Shown here one piece after another: positions 34,701 through 41,946 of a stretch of DNA of 42,912 nucleotides. Source of the DNA: Desulfovibrio sp. (GTDB taxonomy: Bacteria > Desulfobacterota > Desulfovibrionia > Desulfovibrionales > Desulfovibrionaceae); contig NZ_JAHZAA010000005.1 of assembly GCF_019424165.1 (NCBI RefSeq), positions 60,399-103,310 on the forward strand, read 5' to 3'. The position numbers and the translations under genes were made by a program. Each line of letters opens with the position of its first letter. Positions within the stretch are counted from its first letter, which is position 1. The notes under the pieces are model-generated. The model saw nothing but the letters and a program-made list of their open reading frames with translations. It was not told the DNA's origin and did not search any database.

Positions 34701-35317
34701 TTGCCACTGACCGCGATAACTCGCGCCTTGCGCATATCTATGACGAAGAAGATCCCGCCGTGGTCTGGGCCATTCTGGTGAGCATATTCACCGGCCTGAA
34801 GTACGGCAAAAAGGTGGGCTTCTGCGGGCAGGGCGTGTCCAACAGCCTTATTCTGCGCGGTCTGGTTGCCATTGCGGGCATTACGTCCGCTTCGGTGGTG
34901 CCTGACACCTATTATCAGACCGTATTTGACATTGCCGCTGTGGAGGCCGAGAACATCCCCACCTCCAATCTGGGCAAATGGCTTGGACAGCAGCACCACA
35001 AGCGTCTGGCCGAGCTTATGGAAAAAACCGGCTATGGTCATATCCTCAAAAAGTACAAAAATCCGCAGGATATTCAGGAATGGTATGAAGGTGAGTTGCA
35101 GCGCCGCCATGAGCAGTTCCGCGAACACCTCGATACGCCGAAGGAAGACTTCTACCGCTCCGAGCTACAGAGCTTCCGGGCTGCCTTCCACAAGCCTGTG
35201 ATCTATGCCACCTGGAACTGGGACGACACTGTGCTGGACGCCCTGCACCATGCTGGCTTCCAGAACTTTGAGGAACAGGCCAAGGCGCTCGAAGCCGCCC
35301 GCCTGATAAAAGACTAG
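31742..35317 (+). CDS. ppsA: Large phosphoenolpyruvate synthase (pyruvate, water dikinase)
   Basis: It converts pyruvate and ATP to PEP, AMP and phosphate. At 1191 residues it is much longer than the usual 790 or so. The ATP-grasp domain has VRSSAAGEDS (Arg204), GTAFSADTATG and VQARPETRW. The phosphohistidine domain has catalytic His527 in GGDTSHAAITSRELG. The PEP-binding barrel begins near 590 (VGLLRAEFMLGNISIHP) and resumes near 829 with TTDFKSNEYRNLLGG and ends with VGFCGQGVSN. About 200 helical, charged residues (roughly 625-828) are inserted into the barrel. The C-terminus has about 110 extra residues. The ATG at 31742 follows GGAGGA (31732-31737). It follows pyc after 263 nt and completes a pyruvate/PEP module. 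Confidence 0.92.
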   Translation: MGKSTAAKPAQKKAKGHAPEAVQKNLVLNGADIVQIGPEAELLVGGKNYNTALISQIEGIQAPYFRAISSLAFHQLLDETKVNGRVVRSVVDREYGRIDWNDPEINQDPDFLQKFVRQLGRQIHQAAKAEGEQSHTKLRTFINNIVEGFATSPEGIDQLRKRSVIVQAAILSVELPAEVCEAVRGAYREICRDNADDMTPVAVRSSAAGEDSRKKAFAGLQDTYLNMVGEDRVVEAYHWDCASAYNLRSMTYRREAILDALAKAEETGDESIAENAKEEWAIEHTSLSVCMMQMINPVISGTAFSADTATGCRGTDRRELVSIDASYGLGEAVVGGKVTPDKLYVFQRDDGGEVVIRQMGCKDMKIVYDERGGTREVDVPELEALRWALSLSQAERVAQGVRAVSKSYGGMIMDTEFCIDANDKLWFVQARPETRWNEDLEQHPTTIFMRRREVDAKAAAEAEVLVEGNGASRGAGQGTVRFLRSALELNKISKGDVLAAERTDPDMVPGMRVASAIMADVGGDTSHAAITSRELGIAAVIGIQRLDVLRALDGAEVTVDGTRGRVYRGLLPLHEVGGEMDVAKLPATKTKVGLVLADVGQALFLSRLRDFDQFEVGLLRAEFMLGNISIHPQALEAFDKGELEGVVHTKLKELEDRLSKVLREQMAAGLIVFNINLREYVGEVTGLSAELTSLADTGKSLNAEDVLLQHRKMRELDHKIDQHMEMASRRIEVLKTSPDLADHVRIIMGYDDELALQNSNDPESGKRIAEIEASVEAHVQRIENLPAVTRLMENIAHLREEVGLRSGLKKEMDDVRNLPEKIRGMIKARGFRTGKEHYVQTLAQNLALFAMAFYGKPITYRTTDFKSNEYRNLLGGNLFEHFEDNPMLGYRGVSRNIHDWEVEAFKLARGVYGGSNLRMMLPFVRTLEEARSMRSYLEQVHKLKSGQDGLKIILMSELPSNAILAKQFITEFDGFSIGSNDMTQMVLATDRDNSRLAHIYDEEDPAVVWAILVSIFTGLKYGKKVGFCGQGVSNSLILRGLVAIAGITSASVVPDTYYQTVFDIAAVEAENIPTSNLGKWLGQQHHKRLAELMEKTGYGHILKKYKNPQDIQEWYEGELQRRHEQFREHLDTPKEDFYRSELQSFRAAFHKPVIYATWNWDDTVLDALHHAGFQNFEEQAKALEAARLIKD

Positions 35318-35354
35318 CAGACAACAGACCGACAAAGGCCCAGAGGCCTGACAG

Positions 35355-35393
35355 CAAGGCAGCCCGGAACCGCAATGGTTTCGGGCTGCCTTG
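35355..35393 (+). terminator. Terminator-like hairpin after ppsA
   Basis: A 17 bp stem (35355-35371 with 35377-35393, one G-T pair, 5 nt loop). The following T-run is poor (GCGTTTC). It lies between convergent ppsA and the MFS gene and could stop transcription from both sides. Confidence 0.65.
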
Positions 35394-35477
35394 GCGTTTC
35401 TGCGTTGTTGTGGCGTAAGCAGACCTGTGTATTTGATCGTCTGCTGTTTCCGGCAAGGGGGGAAAGAGTACGGCCTG

Positions 35478-36965
35478 TTATCTGCTTGCAGCCGGTGGTG
35501 TGTTTTTGCCCTGGACGGCCATAATGACTGCCATGACAAGGCAGGCTGTTCCAGCTACCAGCATGGCATTTTGAAAACCGTAAGCAATGGCCTCGCGGTA
35601 ATAATGTGCGGACATGGCCGCTTCTGCATCAGCGGCATTGTTGAAAATAAGGGTCTGTGCTCGAAGCGCGGCCTGTGGAATGCCGTCTGCCGTGAGCTGC
35701 CGCGTTGCATGCTTTACCGCTTCCGCACCAAGCAGAGCGCCCAGTATGGCTATGCCGAACGCCATCCCGCCCTGGCGCAGGGCGTTCATGACGGCGGAGG
35801 CCGTGGCAAAGCGTGTTTTTTCCACTGCGCCCAAAACGCACACGCCCGTAACAGGCACAGCCACGCCCATGCCGACACCCATCAGGGCCAGTAGTGAACC
35901 TGTATATACATAGCTTGTTTGCACCTCGGCAAAGCACAGCAAGACCATGGCCACGCCGATAAGCGCATAGCTTGTAACCATCAGCCATTTTGTGCCGACG
36001 CGACTGTGCAGCCTGCCAAAAAAGAGGGATACCACCGCAGTGAGCAAAAACTGCGGCATCAGACGCACCCCGGCCTCAGAGGCGCTGACGCCCTGTGCTT
36101 CCTGAAAAAAAAGAGAAAAGAAAAACAGGCTGCTATAGGTAGAAAAACCCAATATAAAAGAGGCAAGGTTGGGTATGCCGAATCCGGCTTGCCTGAACAG
36201 GGGCAGAGGTAGCAAGGGGTTGGCTGTTCTGGACTGACAGAACAGGAATACGCCAAACAAAACGCATGATCCTGCGAGTGGTACCGTTACCTCAGGCGCA
36301 AGCAGGCCCGCATGCCCTGCCGCGATAAGCGCGTACGTCATGCCGCCCAGCCAGAGAATGCTCAGCACCTGTCCTGACACGTCAAGGCGCAGGTCTTTTT
36401 CAACGGCTATTTCTTTCATGCCCCAGCCGCCAAGCGCAAGGGCGATGATGCCCAAGGGGATGTTGATCAGAAAAATACTCGGCCAGCCTGTATGGTCCAC
36501 CAGAAAACCGCCCAGCACAGGGCCAACGATCAGGCCGATGGCGCTGAATGTGGACCAGCCACCTACGACCTTTGCCCGCAGCTTGGCATCATCAAATGCG
36601 TGAAAAATGATTGACATGGCCCCAGGGATGATGACGGCCCCGGCAGCGCCCTGGATGCTCCGGCCGACAAGAAGCAGGCTGATATTGCCTGCAAAGGCGC
36701 AAAGAAGTGAAGAGGCTGTAAACAGGGCCATGGCCAGCATCCAGATTCTTTTAAGGCCGAACTTGTTGCTGAGGCCGCTGGCGGACAGCATAAACGCGGC
36801 AAGGCAGACCGCGTATGAATTGACTATCCATTGCAGTTCGGCAAGAGAAGCGTCAACATCAGCCTGAATGGCTGGCAGGGCTACGTTGACGATGGTAATG
36901 TCAATGTCGGCAATAAATGTTCCAAGATAGGCTGCCGCTGTCAGAGCTACGAGTTTTTTGTTCAT
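35478..36965 (-). CDS. MFS multidrug exporter, DHA2 (EmrB/QacA) family, 14 TM
   Basis: A 495-residue drug:H+ antiporter in the inner membrane. The first helix motif DIDITIVNVALPAIQADV is typical of the 14-segment DHA2 family. Motif A (GLSNKFGLKRIWM) is in the first loop and motif C (GLIVGPVLGGFLVDHTGWPSIFLIN) in helix 5. The ATG at 36965 follows AAGGA with seven-base spacing; the TTG at 36971 is rejected. It is divergent from a TetR regulator, and the operator sits in its promoter spacer. No membrane-fusion (EmrA) partner is next to it. Confidence 0.9.
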   Translation of the reverse strand: MNKKLVALTAAAYLGTFIADIDITIVNVALPAIQADVDASLAELQWIVNSYAVCLAAFMLSASGLSNKFGLKRIWMLAMALFTASSLLCAFAGNISLLLVGRSIQGAAGAVIIPGAMSIIFHAFDDAKLRAKVVGGWSTFSAIGLIVGPVLGGFLVDHTGWPSIFLINIPLGIIALALGGWGMKEIAVEKDLRLDVSGQVLSILWLGGMTYALIAAGHAGLLAPEVTVPLAGSCVLFGVFLFCQSRTANPLLPLPLFRQAGFGIPNLASFILGFSTYSSLFFFSLFFQEAQGVSASEAGVRLMPQFLLTAVVSLFFGRLHSRVGTKWLMVTSYALIGVAMVLLCFAEVQTSYVYTGSLLALMGVGMGVAVPVTGVCVLGAVEKTRFATASAVMNALRQGGMAFGIAILGALLGAEAVKHATRQLTADGIPQAALRAQTLIFNNAADAEAAMSAHYYREAIAYGFQNAMLVAGTACLVMAVIMAVQGKNTPPAASR

Positions 36966-37018
36966 GTACAAATCCTTATGGTTTTGCCTGAAGGAAAAAG
37001 GTCAGGCAGCACACAAAG

Positions 37019-37047
37019 AAGATAAAGACCGACCGTCGGTCTGTCAA
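37019..37047 (-). promoter_or_regulatory. Sigma-70-type promoter of the MFS exporter
   Basis: On the minus strand TTGACA (37047-37042), a 17 nt spacer, then TATCTT (37024-37019). The -35 is perfect and the -10 matches 4 of 6. A TetR-type palindrome fills the spacer, so bound repressor would exclude RNA polymerase. Confidence 0.75.
37026..37042. promoter_or_regulatory. TetR-type operator palindrome
   Basis: AGACCGAC-C-GTCGGTCT is a perfect 17 nt palindrome with one central base, inside the exporter promoter and 68 nt before the regulator's chosen start. This is the layout expected for the neighbouring TetR protein, which could also repress itself. Confidence 0.8.
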
Positions 37048-37109
37048 TAGGCAAATAAAGATTGCGCCCTGGTGCTGCAATGGAACATATTGAACGGGAA
37101 GTACGAACT

Positions 37110-37730
37110 ATGAGGTTGTCGCGCATGCCGAAAAAAATCACGATATTACCTGAGGACGAAGCCGGCATGAGCGCTGGTGAAAAGCGTCGGGCCGACCTGC
37201 TTGACATTGCACAGAAGATTTTTCTTGAAAAGGGTTTTGAAACGGCGACAATAAACGACATACTTGCAGCGGCCGCCCTGTCCAAAGGGGGATTTTACCA
37301 TCATTTCAAATCCAAGGACGACGTGCTGAACGCGCTGCGGGTTCGCTATACACAGCAGTTTCTTGAAACTGTGGAAAGGCGTGTGGCTTTGCTGCCGGAC
37401 ACGGCATTGGAGGAAAGGTTCCAGACCTGGATTGCGGCTTATGTGGATGCGTATTTTTCAAGCCATGCGGTGCATGATCTGGTATACCACTCAGTTCATG
37501 CCAGCCGGGCCGATGCTGACCGGCTGGCTGTCACAATGAGCCTGGAAAGACTTTTGCAGCAAGGGATGGACAGTGAGGTCTGGCGGCTTTCGTCCGCGGC
37601 GTTTACAGCTACAATTATCTATTCAGCCATTCACGGGGTTGTTGACGAAATTATTGCCGGTGGCGCTGACGAGATGGACCATCTGGCGGAACGTCTGCAC
37701 GCCTCGTTGCGGCTGTTGCTCCAAGCGTGA
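37110..37730 (+). CDS. TetR/AcrR-family transcriptional regulator
   Basis: A repressor, probably of the divergent MFS exporter. It has 206 residues from the ATG at 37110 (GGGAAG eight bases upstream); an ATG at 37080 would add ten residues. The helix-turn-helix lies near residues 40-70 (ATINDILAAAALSKGGFYHHFKSKDD, with the family signature GxFYHHF). The rest is the helical ligand-binding and dimer domain. The ligand is not known. Confidence 0.9.
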   Translation: MRLSRMPKKITILPEDEAGMSAGEKRRADLLDIAQKIFLEKGFETATINDILAAAALSKGGFYHHFKSKDDVLNALRVRYTQQFLETVERRVALLPDTALEERFQTWIAAYVDAYFSSHAVHDLVYHSVHASRADADRLAVTMSLERLLQQGMDSEVWRLSSAAFTATIIYSAIHGVVDEIIAGGADEMDHLAERLHASLRLLLQA

Positions 37731-37898
37731 CGAAGAATGCTGTTCTCTTCGGCAGGCAATGGTGCGACGTTATGAGAAAAAAACGTTAGACATGCTCGGG
37801 CAACGAGTGGTTGCGCCGCGCCCGGTGAGCCAGTGCATGCAGCCGCAGGCAGTCAGCGGTTTTGATGGAGGCTGTGCCGCACCTGTGCGCCACAAGAG

Positions 37899-39155
37899 CT
37901 AGTTTACATAGAAATAGAGGCTGTGCAGCAAATAGTCTTCGTTGTTATCCGCCGCCAAGGTCAGTAGTTTACGCTTGATGCGGGGCAGTGGCGCAAGGTC
38001 ATTGCCCAGAAGTTCAAGGTCTTTGAGTATGCGGGCGGATTCTTTGGCCGGGGCATTTCTGCTTACATATCCCCATACGTGTTCTGCGGCATTTCTGGCC
38101 TTGCCTGGTTCCAGACGACAGGCAAGCGCGTCTTCAATCAGGCTGTAAAATGCCTCCGCTGTCGGTTTTTCGCTTTTGAGCAACTGTCGTATGGCCGAGT
38201 ATACGGTGGGGCTGCGCTCAAGCACGAGATATTTATAGCGCGCCCATTCTTCCGTGAGGTTTTTGCGCGGCAGATTCGCCCGGGTCAGGTTTGCACATTT
38301 GATGGCCGAAAGATTTTTGTCTTTGACCTCCAGCATGACATCAAGCTCGCGCTCTTCAAGCAGGTTGTGCATCTGCATAAAAGGCTGCATGGCAATGGCA
38401 AGAGAGTGCATGCCCGGCTTGCCGCCTGACAGTTGTTGTGAGTAATGAATTTTCTGGCGCCCGCTGCGTGCGTTCCAGGTCTCCCCGGCATGGTCAAGCC
38501 AGTGCTGTATGCTACCCTGCGGGGGCGGGTTCAGCTCGTGATGAAAAACATCAAAGATAGCAGGCAGATCAAAATCACGGCAGACAGCGAGAACATCCTC
38601 GATGGTATAGATGCGCTCGTCGTTTTCCAGGGCCAGCCGTTGCAGGATGAAGGCGGGCAAGGCTGCCAGGTTGCTGCGCAGTCGTTGCAGTGCGGACTCC
38701 CTGTCGCCATAGCCGCCGCCAAGATGCAGGATTATACGGCATTCCGGCCCGGCCTGCAGGGCATCAAGAAACGCCGCATGGTACGCCAGATCGGCTACAG
38801 CCTTGCGCACCACATCCGGGCGGGGAGAGTTGAGCACAGTGTACTGACCGGGATGCATAGAAAGGCGTACGCCGCTCCTGCGGGCAAGGGCGGCCAGGCT
38901 TTCAAATTCCGGCTGCAGCTCGGCCTGCCAGTCAAAATGCACCGCCTCATGCGAAGCAAGCGGAATGATATCGGAGCTGATGCGCATGAGCGCGACAGAC
39001 TGTCTGTGGCAGTAGCGCAGCATGGTTTCCAGCGCGCCAAGATTGTTCCGGCTGACGGACAGGAGATTGCCCCGGTTTGCACGCGACAGGGTAAGGCTGC
39101 TTTGTGCCGCCCCCGGCAGACCAACGGTTTTGCAGGCAAAGCCATAGCGTATCAC
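37899..39155 (-). CDS. uvsE: UV damage endonuclease UvsE/UVDE
   Basis: A TIM-barrel, metal-dependent endonuclease that nicks 5' to UV photoproducts and other lesions, 418 residues. Family motifs include the start IRYGFACKT, MRISSDIIPL, RLSMHPGQYTVLNSP, HLGGGYGDRESAL, IFDVFHHELNPP and MLEVKDKN. The GTG at 39155 is chosen because AGGAG lies six bases upstream. The C-terminus is about 100 residues longer than the core barrel. It begins only about 18 nt after the groEL terminator on the same strand, so some of its transcription must cross that terminator. Confidence 0.88.
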   Translation of the reverse strand: MIRYGFACKTVGLPGAAQSSLTLSRANRGNLLSVSRNNLGALETMLRYCHRQSVALMRISSDIIPLASHEAVHFDWQAELQPEFESLAALARRSGVRLSMHPGQYTVLNSPRPDVVRKAVADLAYHAAFLDALQAGPECRIILHLGGGYGDRESALQRLRSNLAALPAFILQRLALENDERIYTIEDVLAVCRDFDLPAIFDVFHHELNPPPQGSIQHWLDHAGETWNARSGRQKIHYSQQLSGGKPGMHSLAIAMQPFMQMHNLLEERELDVMLEVKDKNLSAIKCANLTRANLPRKNLTEEWARYKYLVLERSPTVYSAIRQLLKSEKPTAEAFYSLIEDALACRLEPGKARNAAEHVWGYVSRNAPAKESARILKDLELLGNDLAPLPRIKRKLLTLAADNNEDYLLHSLYFYVN

Positions 39156-39172
39156 GGCATACTCCTGTTGCG

Positions 39173-39201
39173 AAAAAAGCCCCCGCTTGCGCGGGGGCTT
39201 T
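39173..39201 (-). terminator. Rho-independent terminator of groES-groEL
   Basis: An 11 bp stem (39176-39186 with 39191-39201, 4 nt loop) is followed on the minus strand by a run of six Ts that overlaps the last stem pairs. It lies about 35 nt after the groEL stop codon. Confidence 0.85.
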
Positions 39202-39236
39202 GCTGATAAGAGACAATTAAACTGCAGGGGCTGGCC

Positions 39237-40886
39237 TTAGTACATGCCGCCCATGCCGCCCATGCCACCCATACCGCCCATGTCAGGCATGGCGGCGTCC
39301 TTCTTGGGTTCGGGCTTGTCGGCAATGGCGCATTCGGTGGTCAGCAGCAGGGAAGCCACGGAAGCGGCGTTCTGCAGGGCAGTGCGGGTCACCTTTTTGG
39401 GGTCGATCACGCCAGCCTTGATCAGGTCTTCGTAGTCGCCGGTGGCGGCGTTGAAGCCGAAGCCGTCTTTGCCTTCGCGCACTTTTTCGACCACGATGGA
39501 GCCTTCAAAGCCCGCATTGAGGGCAATCTGGCGCAGGGGCTCTTCAATGGCGCGGCGGATGATGTTCACACCGGCCAGTTCGTCGTCGTCAGCAGGCTTG
39601 ATGTCGCAAAGCACTTTGGCAACGCGGATAAGAGCGGTACCGCCGCCAGGCACAATGCCTTCTTCCACGGCAGCGCGGGTGGCATTGAGGGCGTCTTCAA
39701 CGCGGTCTTTCTTTTCTTTCATTTCCACTTCGGTGGCAGCGCCCACATGCACCACGGCCACGCCGCCCACCAGCTTGGCAAGGCGTTCCTGCAGCTTTTC
39801 GCGGTCATAGTCAGAGGTGCTGTCTTCGATCTGGGCGCGGATCTGCTTCACGCGGGCCTTGATGTCTTCACTCTTGCCAGCGCCGTCCACAACAGTGGTG
39901 TTTTCCTTGTCGATCACGATACGCTTGGCGGTACCGAGTTCGGCCAGGGTCATGTTTTCAAGCTTGGAGCCGGTGTCGTCGGAGGCAACCTGGCCGCCGG
40001 TGAGCACAGCGATGTCCTGCAGCATGGCCTTGCGGCGGTCGCCAAAGCCGGGAGCCTTGACGGCCACGACCTGCAGGGCACCGCGCAGCTTGTTGACCAC
40101 CAGAGTGGCCAGGGCTTCGCCTTCCACGTCTTCAGCGATGATCATGAGCGGGCGGTTCACCTTGGCAACCTGCTCGAGCACGGGCAGCATGTCTTTCATG
40201 CTGGAGATTTTCTTTTCCGTGCACAGGATGTAGGGGTTGTCCATTTCGCAGACCATCTTTTCAGGATTGGTCACGAAGTAGGGCGACAGGTAGCCGCGGT
40301 CAAAGCGCATGCCTTCCACCACATCCATGGTGGTTTCGAGGCCCTTGGCTTCTTCAACGGTGATGACGCCTTCCTTGCCCACCTTGGCCATGGCCTCAGC
40401 AATGATGTTGCCGATGGTGGTGTCGGAGTTGGCGGAAATGGTGCCGATCTGGGCAATTTCCTTCTGGTCGCGGGTGGGCTTGGCAAGGTTGGCAAGCTCG
40501 GCGATCAGGCCTTCAACAGCCTTGTCGATGCCGCGCTTGATGGCCATGGGATTGCGGCCAGCAGCCACAAGCTTGACGCCTTCGCGATAGATGGCCTGCG
40601 CCAGGATGGTGGCGGTGGTGGTACCGTCACCGGCGGCGTCGGAAGTTTTGGAAGCCACTTCTTTGACGAGCTGGGCACCCATGTTTTCGAACTTGTCGGA
40701 CAGTTCGATTTCCTTGGCGACAGTCACACCGTCTTTGGTAATGACGGGAGCGCCGAAGGATTTTTCAATGGCCACGTTGCGGCCTTTGGGGCCAAGGGTG
40801 ACCTTGACGGCATTGGCAAGCTTGTCAACACCGCGGGAAAGTTTTTCGCGGGCTTTAACGTCAAAAAAGATTTCTTTAGCAGACAT
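39237..40886 (-). CDS. groL: Chaperonin GroEL (Hsp60)
   Basis: The 14-mer chaperonin that folds proteins with GroES and ATP. It has 549 residues, normal. The ATP-site motifs are DGTTTATILA and VPGGGTALIR, with VTLGPKGRN near the start. It ends in the Gly-Gly-Met repeat tail typical of group I chaperonins. It follows groES after 41 nt, with AGGAGG before the ATG. Confidence 0.98.
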   Translation of the reverse strand: MSAKEIFFDVKAREKLSRGVDKLANAVKVTLGPKGRNVAIEKSFGAPVITKDGVTVAKEIELSDKFENMGAQLVKEVASKTSDAAGDGTTTATILAQAIYREGVKLVAAGRNPMAIKRGIDKAVEGLIAELANLAKPTRDQKEIAQIGTISANSDTTIGNIIAEAMAKVGKEGVITVEEAKGLETTMDVVEGMRFDRGYLSPYFVTNPEKMVCEMDNPYILCTEKKISSMKDMLPVLEQVAKVNRPLMIIAEDVEGEALATLVVNKLRGALQVVAVKAPGFGDRRKAMLQDIAVLTGGQVASDDTGSKLENMTLAELGTAKRIVIDKENTTVVDGAGKSEDIKARVKQIRAQIEDSTSDYDREKLQERLAKLVGGVAVVHVGAATEVEMKEKKDRVEDALNATRAAVEEGIVPGGGTALIRVAKVLCDIKPADDDELAGVNIIRRAIEEPLRQIALNAGFEGSIVVEKVREGKDGFGFNAATGDYEDLIKAGVIDPKKVTRTALQNAASVASLLLTTECAIADKPEPKKDAAMPDMGGMGGMGGMGGMY

Positions 40887-40927
40887 TGGGACATTTCCTC
40901 CTAGTGGTAATTCGGCAAAGGTGGGAG

Positions 40928-41215
40928 TTAGTCGATGATGGCGAGGATATCTTCTTCGCGCATGACCAGATGGTCAACGCCGTCGAGCTTTACCTCGGTT
41001 CCGGCGTACTTGTTGAACAGCACTTCGTCGCCGGCTTTCACAGCCAGAACGGTGCGCTCGCCATTATCCCCTACCTTGCCGGGACCCACAGCCACAACCT
41101 GACCCTTGGAAGGCTTTTCTTTAGCCGTATCAGGGATATACAGGCCGCCAGCGGTCTTTTCTTCGGTTTCAAGGCGTTTGACCAGGACACGGTCGTTGAG
41201 GGGTTTCAGCTTCAT
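40928..41215 (-). CDS. groS: Co-chaperonin GroES (Hsp10)
   Basis: The heptameric lid of GroEL, 95 residues. KLKPLNDRVLVKRLE starts the protein, the mobile loop is ETEEKTAGGLYIPD, and VGPGK and VLFNKYAGTEVK follow. The ATG at 41215 has GGAGGA nine bases upstream; the open frame further upstream is not homologous to the family. It is first in the groES-groEL operon. Confidence 0.97.
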   Translation of the reverse strand: MKLKPLNDRVLVKRLETEEKTAGGLYIPDTAKEKPSKGQVVAVGPGKVGDNGERTVLAVKAGDEVLFNKYAGTEVKLDGVDHLVMREEDILAIID

Positions 41216-41417
41216 GACGTCAGATCCTCCCGGAAATGTTATTATTGTCCCGTGGGACACGGCAACGGACGCGGTACGGCGTCTGCGCCGAAAATATTGC
41301 GCGTACAGGCCGTAGCGAACGCTCGGTTCAGCCGGCCCCGCACCGGCATAGAGATAAGACATGCTGGCGGGTTGAAAAGGGGGTAATGTGGATTTTTTTA
41401 ATTTTTTTTCCTAACCA

Positions 41418-41440
41418 TTTAAAATAACAGTTATTTTAAA
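41418..41440. promoter_or_regulatory. 23-nt perfect AT-rich palindrome upstream of groES
   Basis: TTTAAAATAAC-A-GTTATTTTAAA: two perfect 11 bp arms around one base, about 200 nt upstream of the groES start, in an AT-rich island of a GC-rich window. It is a good candidate operator for a dimeric regulator. It does not match CIRCE or any site I can name. Confidence 0.55.
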
Positions 41441-41856
41441 CAGATAGAAAAAGGCCGTACCGCGGCGCTTTCCTCATCATCCCTGCGCTGGAGCACGGGC
41501 TCTCCTTGCGACTCAAGCTTTTCACAGCTGTTATGAACCTGGGATGATACGTTATTGCCGGTGAAAGTAAAGCCTGCGCAAAGGCATGCCCACTGTCGCA
41601 CAGGCGTTTGCCGTTCATTGGCTGTTGCAATGGGCAGACAGGTTTATCTGCTGGAAAAACGAGCAGTTTGTGGCGGTTTGCAGATTGTTGACAAAGGCCG
41701 CCTGATAGGCGGCGGGAAGTGCAGTTTCAGGCTTCTGTATTGCAGAAGAAGATGCCCGGGGCCGTTTGAAATATCCGGCGAAAATCCAGATGGTGCGTGC
41801 GGGAAATCCTTTTTGCATGTAAATGCCGCTGTATAAAAGCTGTGGCAGTATGCTGA

Positions 41857-41898
41857 GCCGCCCTGCGTGCGCCTCATCCGAGAGGCACGCAGGGCGGC
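41857..41898 (-). other. Second GC-rich hairpin after the D-lactate dehydrogenase gene
   Basis: A perfect 14 bp stem (GCCGCCCTGCGTGC at 41857-41870 with 41885-41898) and a 14 nt loop that can pair further. There is no T-run. It stands just beyond the terminator at 41903-41936 and may back it up. Confidence 0.6.
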
Positions 41899-41902
41899 GG
41901 CA

Positions 41903-41936
41903 AAACAGAGCGGCCCTGGCGGGGGCCGCTCTGTTT
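41903..41936 (-). terminator. Rho-independent terminator of the D-lactate dehydrogenase gene
   Basis: A 13 bp stem (41903-41915 with 41924-41936, 8 nt loop), followed on the minus strand by a short T-run overlapping the stem end. It lies 10 nt after the stop codon. Confidence 0.8.
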
Positions 41937-41946
41937 GATCAAAAGG

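Larger units (their letters stand above)
41216..41946. other. groESL upstream region and gap to the D-lactate dehydrogenase gene
   Basis: No gene is supportable in these 730 nt; an open frame at 41555-41836 (+) has no domain or good ribosome-binding site. I do not find a CIRCE element (TTAGCACTC-N9-GAGTGCTAA). There is an AT-rich stretch with long A/T runs (41391-41411), a 23 nt palindrome at 41418-41440, and two GC-rich hairpins at the right end that close the D-lactate dehydrogenase gene. The groESL promoter should be here, but I cannot place it with confidence. Confidence 0.5.

Noticed and set aside
41555..41836. 93-codon open frame upstream of groES
   Set aside because: No domain and Cys/Arg-rich composition. 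It is more likely non-coding control sequence.
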